In this document: in pieces, positions 33,762-42,701 of the stretch | Layout: each line of letters begins with the position of its first letter | Position numbering within the stretch: position 1 is the first letter of the stretch | Assembly (NCBI RefSeq): GCF_026130605.1 | Contig: NZ_JANFAU010000009.1 | Span: 1-64,000, forward strand | Length of the DNA: 64,000 nucleotides | Source of the DNA: Sphingomonas lycopersici | GTDB lineage: Bacteria > Pseudomonadota > Alphaproteobacteria > Sphingomonadales > Sphingomonadaceae | Reading direction: 5' to 3' | The notes under the pieces: model-generated | Databases searched by the model: none | What the model was told of the DNA's origin: nothing | The model's input: the letters and a program-made list of their open reading frames with translations, nothing else | Program-made: the position numbers and the translations under genes

Positions 33762-34088
33762 ATGTCCAATGTCATGTCGCGCGCGGCGTCTGCGCGCCGG
33801 AATCAGTCTGCCGAAACCAAGGTGCCGCGTGAGCGGATCGTCACTTTGTCGGTCGCCGCCGACCTCTGCCCGCAGGCGCTGCTCCGCGTGCTCGGGCTGA
33901 TCGCGCAGCACAATATCCTCCCGCTCTCGATCGCGGCGGAGCGGCGCGAGGGGGTGCAGCATTTCGCGGTCGACGTCGACAATCTCCCCGATCACGCGCT
34001 GGCGGTGCTGCTCGCCAAGATCGAGGCGATCGTCGCGGTGCAATCGGCGTCGGTGCGTCCCGCCGAGCGGGCGCGCCTGCCCGCCTGA
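33762..34088 (+). CDS. ACT-domain protein, IlvM-like (acetolactate synthase small-subunit type)
   Basis: A 108-aa protein: about 24 basic/disordered residues, then one ACT domain (about 25-98), RIVTLSVAADLCPQALLRVLGLIAQHN and so on, with the alternating beta-alpha-beta pattern of IlvM. IlvM activates acetolactate synthase and confers feedback control. No large subunit is nearby; the gene stands alone between a structured leader and an intrinsic terminator. It could regulate an IlvG/IlvB encoded elsewhere, or be a free amino-acid sensor. Confidence 0.7.
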   Translation: MSNVMSRAASARRNQSAETKVPRERIVTLSVAADLCPQALLRVLGLIAQHNILPLSIAAERREGVQHFAVDVDNLPDHALAVLLAKIEAIVAVQSASVRPAERARLPA

Positions 34089-34107
34089 GCGACCGGCGCG
34101 CTTTTTT
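34071..34107 (+). terminator. Intrinsic terminator of the ACT-domain gene
   Basis: GCGCGCC (34071-34077) and GGCGCGC (34095-34101) pair and are followed at once by TTTTTT. The left arm lies in the last codons of the gene. Confidence 0.7.
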
Positions 34108-34121
34108 CTCCACCTCTCCTG

Positions 34122-34146
34122 CCACCCCGGCTCGAGGCCGGGGTGG
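34122..34146. repeat. Palindromic repeat CCACCCCGGC-tcgag-GCCGGGGTGG
   Basis: A perfect 10-base stem around TCGAG. A close relative (ACCCCGGC/GCCGGGGT around TCAAG) occurs at 59536-59556. Such palindromes are typical dispersed intergenic repeats in sphingomonads. Confidence 0.6.
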
Positions 34147-34208
34147 CGGCGCGCGTTTACGTGCGACGCCCCTCCCGAAACCAGATCCCGCCCTTCGCAA
34201 TCTAATTT

Positions 34209-34224
34209 GATCATTGACATGATC
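34209..34224. promoter_or_regulatory. Palindrome and -35-like box upstream of the TonB receptor
   Basis: GATCAT-TGAC-ATGATC is a perfect inverted repeat; TTGACA at 34214-34219 inside it matches a sigma-70 -35 box. No convincing -10 follows at the usual spacing. It lies 110 bases upstream of the TonB receptor that opens the phenolic-glycoside cluster, and could be its operator. Confidence 0.4.
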
Positions 34225-34333
34225 GAAAAAGATCGAGATTGAACGATTGTGGAAAGTCGCCGTGTGAGCGATTCCGCCCGCCGGACGACGCGCGGAAAAA
34301 CAAGAGTTCGAACGATTCAGACGGGGAGGATCT

Positions 34334-37018
34334 ATGAACACCGAAGTTCGACCGCAGCCTAATTCACGTCGGGCGACGCTCGCCGGGCTCTCGACGCTCG
34401 CGATCGCGGTGATGCTGGCCGCCGCCGGCACCGCGCAGGCGCAGACCGCCGCCGCGACCGACACGATCGGCGCGCAGCCCGATGCGCAGCCCGCCGAGGA
34501 TCAGGCCGATGTCGTCGTCACCGGCACGTTGCTGCGCGGGGTCGCCCCCACCGGCACCAATGTGATCGGCATCACGCAGGACACGATCGTCGCGCGCGGC
34601 GTCAATTCGTCGAACGATCTTCTCGCCAAGATCCCGCAGGTCGGCAATTTCGGCACGATCCCGGTCGGCCTCGCCAATTTCGGGCTGCCGATCGTGCGCC
34701 CCAATATCCGCAACCTCGGCGCATCGGGCGGCAACACCACGCTCGTGCTGCTCAACGGCCAGCGCGGGGTCGGCGCGGGAATCCTGCAGACCACGATCGA
34801 TCCCTCGATCCTGCCGCCCGACGTGCTCGAGCGTGTCGAGGTGGTGCCCGACGGCGGCTCGGCGGTCTATGGCTCGGATGCGATCGGCGGGGTGATCAAC
34901 TTCATCACCCGCAAGCGCTTCGACGGCGTGTCGGCCAATATGCGCTACGGCTTCGTCGGCGATTACCGCTCGGTCGACGGTAATCTCACCGTCGGCAAGG
35001 ATTGGGGCAGCGGCTCGCTCTACCTCTCTTATGCCTATGTCTGGCACAATGAGATCTACAACAAGGACCGCGACTATACCTCGCCCGATCTCCGCGCGAA
35101 GGGCGGCAGCGATTTCCGTGTCACCACCTGCGCGCCGGGCAATATCCAGGTCGGCGCGACCAATTACGCGCTCCCGGGGCTCGTCGCCGGCACGGTCAAC
35201 AAGTGCGATCCGAATGCCTATGCCACACTGTTCCCGCGCGAGCGGCGCAATTCGGTTTTCGGCTCGTTCACCCAGCGGCTCAACGACAGCGTCAGTTTCT
35301 CGGCAACCGCTTATTGGTCGCGGCGCGACACGACCGTGAGCGAGGCACCGGGGATGATGTCGGGCACGATCTCGGTGCTCAACCCGTTCTTCCGCTCAAT
35401 CACCGGCGAATTGCAGCAGAATGCGTCTTTTTCGTTCGCCGACGTCTTCGGCAACAGCCTGAAGAGCCGCCAGCGCTTCGAATCCTACGGCGTCACCCCG
35501 GGCTTCTCGTTCAAGCTCAGCGACAAGTGGCAGCTTCGCGCCGAGAGCAATTTCGGCCGCAGCTATAATCAGGTGCGCGAAGGCGCGATCGACACGACGA
35601 CCGCCACATTGGCGCTCGCCGGGCTAATCCCCGGGATGGCACTCAACCCCTATAACCTCTCCGCCAGCAGCCCCGCCGCGCTCGCCGCGATCCGCAATTA
35701 CGAAAATTACGGCGATGCGACGCAGGAAATGGCCGATGGCCGGCTGATCCTCGATGGCTCGCTCGCCCAGCTTCCCGGCGGCGACGTGCGCCTCGCGGTC
35801 GGCGCGGAATATTATTATGCCGGGCTCGCCTCGCGGATCGCGCAAGGGGCGGTCGGGTCCTATGCCAATGTCAAAACCTCGCGCACCTCGCGCGACGTGC
35901 GTTCGGCCTTCGGCGAATTGATGATCCCGCTGATCGGGCCGGAAAACGGCAGCCCCGGCCTGCGCGGACTGCAGCTTTCGGGGTCGATCCGCTACGACGA
36001 TTACAGCGATCAGGGCGGCACCACCAATCCGAAGGTCGGCATCAATTACAAGCCGATCAGCGACCTGACGATCCGCGGCAATTACGGCACCTCGTTCAAC
36101 GCGCCGAGCCTCGCGGATACCAGCAGCACGTCGGATTCACGCGCGACCGCGCTCCCGTTCAGCCCGTTCATCGCGCCGGGGGCGAGCCCGCTCAACCAGT
36201 TGCGCTCGACCGTCGTGCTGGCGGGGGGCAATCCCAAGCTGCGCCCCGAACGCGCGCATACCTGGTCGGTCGGGTTCGACTGGGCACCGAGCCGGATTCC
36301 CGGCCTCGCGCTCAACCTCACTTATTATAATGTGCGGTTCAAGGACGCGATCGGGCTCGTGCCGTTCACCCAGCCGACGTTGTTCACCCAGCCCAATTTC
36401 GCCGGCTATTATATCGTCAACCCCACGCTGGCGCAGGCCAAGGCGCTGGTCGGCAACCTCAATGTGGTCGGCGCGCCGAGCATCGACTCGCTCTATGCCG
36501 GGGGCAAGAGTCCGTATATCGTGATCGACGCGCGGCGTAACAATCTCGGCGCGGTCAATACCGACGGGCTCGATTTCAACCTGTCCTATGTCCGCAAGAC
36601 CGGGTTCGGCGCGATCAACGCGAGCGTCGCGGGCACCTATACGCTCAACCGCAAATCGCAGGCGGTGGCCGGCGGCCCGTTCGCCGACGATCTCGAGAAC
36701 GGCGTCGGCCGCCTCTCCTTCGTCGCCACATTGGGTGGCAAGGCGGGCGGGTTCGTCGGATCGGCCTCGTTCAACTACAGGGGCGGTTATCCGATCCTCC
36801 TCGTGCCGCAGCAGACGCGGGTGGACGCCTTCAAGACCGTCGATCTGTTCCTCGGTTACGATCTCGGCGAGCACGGCTTCGTCAAGAATGCGATGCTGAC
36901 CGTCAACATCGACAATGTGTTCGATCAGGATCCGCCGTGGCTCAACACGTCCGCCGCCTATACCAATGGCACCACGCTGGGTAGGCTCGTAACGTTCGGT
37001 ATCCGAACCAAATTCTAG
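34334..37018 (+). CDS. TonB-dependent receptor of the phenolic-glycoside cluster
   Basis: An 894-aa outer-membrane receptor. A signal peptide spans about 1-36 (ending TAQAQ), a TonB-box-like DVVVTGTLL follows, and the plug contains ERVEVVPDGGSAVYGSDAIG. The barrel includes the common ARLFNAPSL-like segment (GTSFNAPSLAD), and the chain ends in RTKF with C-terminal Phe. GGGGAGG precedes the ATG. It is 18 bases upstream of the GH78 rhamnosidase, so it probably takes up rhamnosylated compounds such as flavonoid rutinosides; that is inferred from the operon. Confidence 0.88.
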   Translation: MNTEVRPQPNSRRATLAGLSTLAIAVMLAAAGTAQAQTAAATDTIGAQPDAQPAEDQADVVVTGTLLRGVAPTGTNVIGITQDTIVARGVNSSNDLLAKIPQVGNFGTIPVGLANFGLPIVRPNIRNLGASGGNTTLVLLNGQRGVGAGILQTTIDPSILPPDVLERVEVVPDGGSAVYGSDAIGGVINFITRKRFDGVSANMRYGFVGDYRSVDGNLTVGKDWGSGSLYLSYAYVWHNEIYNKDRDYTSPDLRAKGGSDFRVTTCAPGNIQVGATNYALPGLVAGTVNKCDPNAYATLFPRERRNSVFGSFTQRLNDSVSFSATAYWSRRDTTVSEAPGMMSGTISVLNPFFRSITGELQQNASFSFADVFGNSLKSRQRFESYGVTPGFSFKLSDKWQLRAESNFGRSYNQVREGAIDTTTATLALAGLIPGMALNPYNLSASSPAALAAIRNYENYGDATQEMADGRLILDGSLAQLPGGDVRLAVGAEYYYAGLASRIAQGAVGSYANVKTSRTSRDVRSAFGELMIPLIGPENGSPGLRGLQLSGSIRYDDYSDQGGTTNPKVGINYKPISDLTIRGNYGTSFNAPSLADTSSTSDSRATALPFSPFIAPGASPLNQLRSTVVLAGGNPKLRPERAHTWSVGFDWAPSRIPGLALNLTYYNVRFKDAIGLVPFTQPTLFTQPNFAGYYIVNPTLAQAKALVGNLNVVGAPSIDSLYAGGKSPYIVIDARRNNLGAVNTDGLDFNLSYVRKTGFGAINASVAGTYTLNRKSQAVAGGPFADDLENGVGRLSFVATLGGKAGGFVGSASFNYRGGYPILLVPQQTRVDAFKTVDLFLGYDLGEHGFVKNAMLTVNIDNVFDQDPPWLNTSAAYTNGTTLGRLVTFGIRTKF

Positions 37019-37036
37019 GAGGGGGTCATCAAGCCG

Positions 37037-40000
37037 GTGTCATTTCCGTGGTCGATCCCGACGATCGGCGTGGCGGCCCTGCTCGCCGTCGCCGCAGCCG
37101 CAGAGGGGGCCGATCCCGCCCCCTCACGGCTCACGGTTGAATATACCGACGCCGCGCTCGGCATCGACGAACCCGCGCCGCGTCTCGGCTGGCAGCCGAG
37201 CGCGCGGCGGCAGATCGCCTATCGCATCCGCGTCGCAGACAGCGCCGAGGCGCTCGAGACCGATCGGCCATTGTGGGACAGCGGCCGGATCGCCTCCGCC
37301 GCCAATGCGCAAATCCCCTATGCCGGCACCGCGCTTGCCGCGCGGACGCGTTATTGGTGGCAGGTCAAGACATGGGACATCGACGGCCGCGAAAGCGGCT
37401 GGAGCCGACCGGCGTGGTGGGAAATGGGGCTGCTCACCCCCGCCGACTGGTCCGCGCAATGGATCGCCGGCCCCGCGCGCCGCGATCACGACTGGGCCGA
37501 TCTCCGCTTCACCAGCGACCTGACGCTGACAGGCAATTCGATCGACCTGCTGTTCCGCGCGCGCGCCGCGGGCAAGACCTATGGCGAGGCCTATGTCTGG
37601 ACGCTCGCCGAGGAAAAGACCGGCGCGGTGCTGATCGCGCGGGTGCGGCATTATCCGGGCGGCTCGAGCTCGGGGGTCAAGCTCACCGAATTGAAGCGCG
37701 TACCGCTCACCGGCGTCACCTTGAAGGGCGTCCGCCACCGCATCACGATCACCGCGCGCGGCACGAGCATCGTCACCGCGATCGACGGCAGGCAGGTCGA
37801 TACGATCACCGATGCCGCGCAGACCCACGGCACGATCGGCTATTCCTCGCGCGACGCCAAGGCCGCGACGATCCACGCCGCCGAGGTGACCGGCACCGGC
37901 AGCCCGGCATTCGCGACGCGCTTCGCGGCCAACGACAATCCGTTCGTCGGCGGCACGGTCGAGGCCGACGGGCTGGTCGTCGCGGCCGGGGTGCCGAATA
38001 TCGATATCGTCCTGCCGATCGAATCCCCCGCCCCGCTGGTCCGCAAGGATTTCACGCTGCCGGCGAAGCCGATCGCCGCGGCGCGGCTCTATGTCGCCGG
38101 GGCGGGCTGGCCGCGCGTCCACCTCAACGGCGGCACGATCGGTGCGAGCGCGATGGCGAGCGGGTTCACCGCCTATGACAAGCGCGTCCTCTACCAGACC
38201 TATGACGTCACCGATCGCGTCCGCGTCGGACGCAACGTGCTCGGCGCCGAACTGGGGCGTGGCTGGTATGGCCTCACCGATCCCAACGAATGGTATTTCA
38301 ACGAGGCACCGTGGCACGGCGAGCCCGCGCTCAAGACCCAGCTCGAGGTGACGTTCGCCGACGGCTCGCGCCAGACGATCGCGAGCGATGCGAGCTGGCG
38401 AACGATCTCTGGCCCGACGCTCAACGATTCGCTCCACCGCGGCGAGCGCTATGACGCGCGGCTGCTGCCGGCCGGCTGGGACATGCCCGGCTTTGCGGGC
38501 AAGGGCTGGGGCGCGGTACAGACCGTATCCGGGCCGAAGGGGGTGCTGCAGGCCGCCAATGTCGAGCCGATCGCCCCGGTCGCGGACATCCGTCCAGTCT
38601 CGCTCAAGGAGGTGAAACCCGGCGTCTGGGTCTACGATTTCGGGCGGATCTTCGCTGGCTGGACCGCGCTCGACGTCAGCGGGCCGCGCGGCGCCACCGT
38701 CTCGCTCGTCGCGAGCGAGCGTATCGGCGACGACGGGCTTGTCGTCCCCGCCTCGGGGCTGATCGACGCGCAGCTCCAGACCGATCGCTACACGCTCGCC
38801 GGCAAGGGACGCGAACATTGGGCGCCGAGCTTCGGCTATCGCGGCTTCCGCTATGTCGAGCTACGCGGCTTCCCCGGCACCCCGACATTGGCGACGCTGA
38901 CCGGCAAGGTCGCACATTCGGCGGTCGCCGCGGTGGGCAGCTTCACCAGCGCCGATCCGCTGCTCAACCAGATCGATCAGGCGGCGATCGCCACGATCCT
39001 CAACAATATGCACGGCTATCAGACCGATACGCCGACCTATGAGAAAAACGGCTGGACCGGCGACGCCCAGGCATCGGCGGGCGCGGCGGCGCGCAGCCTC
39101 GATATCTCGCGCGTCTGGACCAAATGGCTCACCGATTTCCCCGATGCGCAGGCGGCGAGCGGCGAGCTCCCCGAGATCGTCCCCGCCACCCCCTTCTACG
39201 GCTATGAGGGGACGCCCGGCTGGTCGTTCGTCTGGGGGCCGTCGACCCCGTGGGACGTCGCGGCGATGATCCTGCCGTGGGAATTGTATCAGACGCAGGG
39301 CGACACCCGCATCCTCGCGCGGATGCACGAGATGCAGAAGCGGCTGGTCGATTATACCGCCACCGTCTTCAAGGCGCCCGACTATCGCCACAACACCGGG
39401 CTCAGCGAATGGAGCGCGCCCGGCCCGCTCGATATCTTCGCCACCAACAATGGCGGGATCGATGCGATCACCGTGGCCTATTTCTTCCACGAGGCGGATC
39501 TGCTGGCGAAATCCTCCGCGGTGATCGGCAATACCGCCGATGCGACCCGCTATGCCGCGCTCGCCGCCGATATCCGCCGCGCCTATAATGCGCGTTATTG
39601 GGATGCCGCGAACGGCTGGTATCGCACGCTCGACGACAAGGGCGCGGCCAAGGCGCCCACCCAGTCGCAGAATATCCTGCCGCTCGCCTTCGGGATGACG
39701 CCCGCTGGGGCGGAGCAGAAGGTCGCCGATACGATCGCGCGCGATGTCGAGGCGCGCGGGCTGCGCGCCGGGGTTTATGGCACGCGCTATCTGCTCGATA
39801 TCCTCAGCGATTACGGCCACGCCGACCTCGCCTATCGCGTCGCGACGCGCACCGACGAGCCGAGCTGGGGCTATTGGATCAGGAACGGGCATTCGACGAT
39901 GTTCGAGGCGTGGACGCTCAAGGCGCGCTCACTCGATCATCATTATTTCGGGTCGATCGCGGACTGGATGCGCCAGCGGCTCGCCGGCCTGCGCCCCGGC

Positions 40001-40300
40001 GCGCCGGGCTATCGCAGCGTCGTGATCCGCCCCGAAATCCCGCGCGGGCTCGCCTCGGCCGCCGCGACGATGGCGACCCCGCAGGGCGAGGCGCGCGCCG
40101 CGTGGCAGGTCGACAACGGCCGGCTAAGCCTCACCGCGACGATCCCGCTGAACGCGACCGGCGAGATCTGGGTGCCGGCCGGGTTCGGCGCCGTGGGTTC
40201 GGTGCCGGAGGGTGCGACCTTGCTGCGCAAGACCGATGCCGCGACGGTATACGCCACCGGCCCGGGCAGCTTCACCTTCGTCACCGGGGATCATCGATGA
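37037..40300 (+). CDS. Glycoside hydrolase family 78, alpha-L-rhamnosidase
   Basis: A 1087-aa exported enzyme releasing terminal L-rhamnose. It has a signal peptide (1-24), an N-terminal Ig-like domain (about 30-135), an inserted LamG-like beta-sandwich (about 150-300), a GH78 beta domain, an (alpha/alpha)6 barrel (about 625-980) and a C-terminal beta domain. Catalytic residues fit the GH78 pattern D-x4-E-x6-D: D664, E669 and D676 in DTPTYEKNGWTGD, with general base E957 in STMFEAW. The start is GTG, 18 bases after the receptor stop, behind AGGAGGGGG. Its stop overlaps the next gene in ATGA. Substrate is likely a rhamnosyl-glucoside of a phenolic. Confidence 0.92.
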   Translation: MSFPWSIPTIGVAALLAVAAAAEGADPAPSRLTVEYTDAALGIDEPAPRLGWQPSARRQIAYRIRVADSAEALETDRPLWDSGRIASAANAQIPYAGTALAARTRYWWQVKTWDIDGRESGWSRPAWWEMGLLTPADWSAQWIAGPARRDHDWADLRFTSDLTLTGNSIDLLFRARAAGKTYGEAYVWTLAEEKTGAVLIARVRHYPGGSSSGVKLTELKRVPLTGVTLKGVRHRITITARGTSIVTAIDGRQVDTITDAAQTHGTIGYSSRDAKAATIHAAEVTGTGSPAFATRFAANDNPFVGGTVEADGLVVAAGVPNIDIVLPIESPAPLVRKDFTLPAKPIAAARLYVAGAGWPRVHLNGGTIGASAMASGFTAYDKRVLYQTYDVTDRVRVGRNVLGAELGRGWYGLTDPNEWYFNEAPWHGEPALKTQLEVTFADGSRQTIASDASWRTISGPTLNDSLHRGERYDARLLPAGWDMPGFAGKGWGAVQTVSGPKGVLQAANVEPIAPVADIRPVSLKEVKPGVWVYDFGRIFAGWTALDVSGPRGATVSLVASERIGDDGLVVPASGLIDAQLQTDRYTLAGKGREHWAPSFGYRGFRYVELRGFPGTPTLATLTGKVAHSAVAAVGSFTSADPLLNQIDQAAIATILNNMHGYQTDTPTYEKNGWTGDAQASAGAAARSLDISRVWTKWLTDFPDAQAASGELPEIVPATPFYGYEGTPGWSFVWGPSTPWDVAAMILPWELYQTQGDTRILARMHEMQKRLVDYTATVFKAPDYRHNTGLSEWSAPGPLDIFATNNGGIDAITVAYFFHEADLLAKSSAVIGNTADATRYAALAADIRRAYNARYWDAANGWYRTLDDKGAAKAPTQSQNILPLAFGMTPAGAEQKVADTIARDVEARGLRAGVYGTRYLLDILSDYGHADLAYRVATRTDEPSWGYWIRNGHSTMFEAWTLKARSLDHHYFGSIADWMRQRLAGLRPGAPGYRSVVIRPEIPRGLASAAATMATPQGEARAAWQVDNGRLSLTATIPLNATGEIWVPAGFGAVGSVPEGATLLRKTDAATVYATGPGSFTFVTGDHR

Positions 40301-41814
40301 AAGCCGTTCTGCCTGCGCTCGCACTGCTGCTCGCCGCCGCCGCGCCGGCCGATCAGGCCCCCGTGGTGCACACCGACGGCGGCGCATTGCGCGGCGCGAG
40401 CGCCGACGGCATCGCCAGCTTCAAGGGCATTCCCTATGCCGCGGCGCCGGTCGGCGCGCTGCGCTGGCACGCCCCCGTGCCGGTCGCGGGCTGGACCGGC
40501 ACGCGCGACGCGACCGGCTATGGCAATGATTGCGTCCAGTCGCGGATGCCGGGCGACGTCGCCAACAGCAATCAGCCGATGAGCGAGGATTGCCTGTTCC
40601 TCAACGTCTGGACGCCCCGGCCACGCGCCGGTGCCAGGCTGCCGGTGATGGTCTATATCCACGGCGGCGGCTTCTCGACCGGATCGGGCAGCGCAGCGAT
40701 CCTCGATGGGACGCGGTTAGCCGCGCGCGGCGTAGTGGTCGTGACGCTCAACTATCGCCTCGGGCGGTTCGGTTTCTTCGCCACCCCCGCGCTCACCCGC
40801 GAGGCGGCGGGCGGCGCGACCGGCAATTGGGGGCTGATGGACCAGATCGCCGCGCTCGACTGGGTCAGGCGCAACATCGCGGCGTTCGGCGGCGACGCGG
40901 CGAACGTCACCGTCTTCGGCGAATCCGCCGGCGGGGAATCGGTCGGCCGGCTGATGGTCTCGCCCGCCGCCAAGGGGCTGTTCGTTAAGGCGATCGCGGC
41001 CTCGGGCGGCGGGCGGGATAGCTGGCCCGATCTCGCCGCGGCCGAGGCGAAGGGCGTCGCCTTCGCGACCAGAGAGAATGTCGCGCCCAACGATCTCATC
41101 GCGTTGCGCGCGCTCCCCGCCGACAAGGTGCAGGGCGGCATCAACCTGCTCAACGGCGACGAGGCGCATTATTCCGGCCCGATCACCGACGGGCGCATCG
41201 TCACCGGCGATACCGACACCTTGCTCGCCGCGGGTGCGGCGCGCGGCATCAGCGCTATCGTCGGCTCGAACAGCGACGAGCTCGGGTTCATCCCGGCGCC
41301 CTTTCGCAAGGCATTCGCCGAAAAGGCCAGCGCGACGCTCGGCCCCGCCGCCGACGCGGTGCGCGCAGCTTATGGCTCGGCGGAGAATTATGAGCGCCAC
41401 GTTTCGAGCGACCTCACCTTCACCGAACCCGCTTTCTCGCTCGCGACGCGCGCGACGACGGCGGGGGCGCCGACCTGGCTCTATCGCTTCGGCTATGTCG
41501 CCGAGGAAAAACGCGCGTCGCTGCCCGGCGCGGTCCATGCCTCCGACGTGCCGTTCCAGTTCGACAATCTCGCCGCGGCCGGCATCAAGCCGACCGCGGC
41601 CGATCTGGCGGCGGCGAAGCAGGTCGCCGATTACTGGACGCACTTCGCCAAAACGGGCGATCCCAACGCCAAGGGCCTGCCCGCCTGGCCGCGCTTCGTG
41701 CCGGCCGCACCGGTGATGCTGCGGATCGCCGGCGACAAGACCGACACTGCCCCCGCCGATGCGCCGACGATCAAGGCGATCGCCGCCGCGCGTGACGCGG
41801 CGAAGAAGAAATGA
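40297..41814 (+). CDS. Exported type B carboxylesterase
   Basis: A 505-aa alpha/beta hydrolase with a short signal peptide (MKAVLPALALLLAAAAPA). The oxyanion loop is YIHGGGF, the nucleophile is S210 in FGESAGG, the acid is in GSNSDELGF, and the catalytic His is in GAVHASDVPF. ASFKGIPYAAAPVG-type and SEDCLFLNVWTP segments are classic type B marks. It starts on the ATGA shared with the GH78 stop. It may remove acyl or aromatic esters from the glycosides handled here. Confidence 0.9.
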   Translation: MKAVLPALALLLAAAAPADQAPVVHTDGGALRGASADGIASFKGIPYAAAPVGALRWHAPVPVAGWTGTRDATGYGNDCVQSRMPGDVANSNQPMSEDCLFLNVWTPRPRAGARLPVMVYIHGGGFSTGSGSAAILDGTRLAARGVVVVTLNYRLGRFGFFATPALTREAAGGATGNWGLMDQIAALDWVRRNIAAFGGDAANVTVFGESAGGESVGRLMVSPAAKGLFVKAIAASGGGRDSWPDLAAAEAKGVAFATRENVAPNDLIALRALPADKVQGGINLLNGDEAHYSGPITDGRIVTGDTDTLLAAGAARGISAIVGSNSDELGFIPAPFRKAFAEKASATLGPAADAVRAAYGSAENYERHVSSDLTFTEPAFSLATRATTAGAPTWLYRFGYVAEEKRASLPGAVHASDVPFQFDNLAAAGIKPTAADLAAAKQVADYWTHFAKTGDPNAKGLPAWPRFVPAAPVMLRIAGDKTDTAPADAPTIKAIAAARDAAKKK

Positions 41815-41822
41815 GGAAGCCA

Positions 41823-42701
41823 ATGATGCGTATCCTTGCCCGCTTGGCCGCGCTTCTCGCGCTGGTCGCTGGCGCCACGACGGCGCAGGCGCAACAGGCG
41901 ATCCGCCTGTGGCCCAATGGCGCCCCCGGATCGATGGGCGCGATGCAGCCCGAGACCACCGCGACCAAGGCGCCATATGGCCGGATCACCCGCAACGTTT
42001 CCGATCCGACGCTGACCGTCTTCGCGCCCGATCCCAAGATCGCCACCGGCACCGCGGTGATCGTCGCGCCGGGCGGCGGCTTCCATATGCTGTCGATCGA
42101 GAATGAGGGCGATGGCGTCGCGAAATGGCTCAACAGCCTCGGCATCACCGCCTTCGTGCTGCGCTACCGGCTGGTCCCGACCAATGACAATTTCGGGATG
42201 GTGCTGTTCGGCCGGCTGATGAACCGCAAGTCGCTGGTGCAGGCGATCACCCCGCTCCGCCCGCTCGCCACCGCCGACGGCGCGGAAGCGGTGCGCTACG
42301 TCCGCGCCAATGCCGCGAAATACGGGGTGAAGCCTGATCGCATCGGGATGATGGGCTTTTCCGCCGGCGGCGCGGTGACGGTGTGGACGGTGATGGCCGC
42401 CAAGCCGGCCAGCCGCCCCGATTTCGTCGTGACGATGTACCCCGGGGTGGTGGGCGATGCGTTCAACGTGCCGGCCAAGGCGCCGCCGCTGCTCGCGATG
42501 GCCGCCAAGGACGATCCGCTCGTCGGCACCGATCCCGTGCGGGTCGTCGATGCGTGGAAAGCCGCCGGGGCGGAAGCCTCGCTGATCACCTTCGCCAACG
42601 GCGGCCACGGCTTCGGCATCGCCAAGAGCGGCAAGGCCTCCGACACCTGGACCGGGCAGGCGCAGGCGTGGTTCGCCGCGAAAGGATTGCTCCGCAAATG
42701 A
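41823..42701 (+). CDS. Exported alpha/beta hydrolase, acetyl-esterase-like (dienelactone/BD-FAE-like fold)
   Basis: A 292-aa hydrolase with a signal peptide (MMRILARLAALLALVAGATTAQA). The oxyanion loop is APGGGF, the nucleophile is S180 in GFSAGG, the acid is in AAKDDPLVG, and the His is in NGGHGFG. IRLWPNGAPGS at the mature start is typical of secreted carbohydrate acetyl or acyl esterases. An in-frame ATG overlaps the previous stop (ATGA, 41811), but AGGAAG just after it points to 41823 as the start. It ends in an ATGA overlap with the next gene. Confidence 0.86.
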   Translation: MMRILARLAALLALVAGATTAQAQQAIRLWPNGAPGSMGAMQPETTATKAPYGRITRNVSDPTLTVFAPDPKIATGTAVIVAPGGGFHMLSIENEGDGVAKWLNSLGITAFVLRYRLVPTNDNFGMVLFGRLMNRKSLVQAITPLRPLATADGAEAVRYVRANAAKYGVKPDRIGMMGFSAGGAVTVWTVMAAKPASRPDFVVTMYPGVVGDAFNVPAKAPPLLAMAAKDDPLVGTDPVRVVDAWKAAGAEASLITFANGGHGFGIAKSGKASDTWTGQAQAWFAAKGLLRK

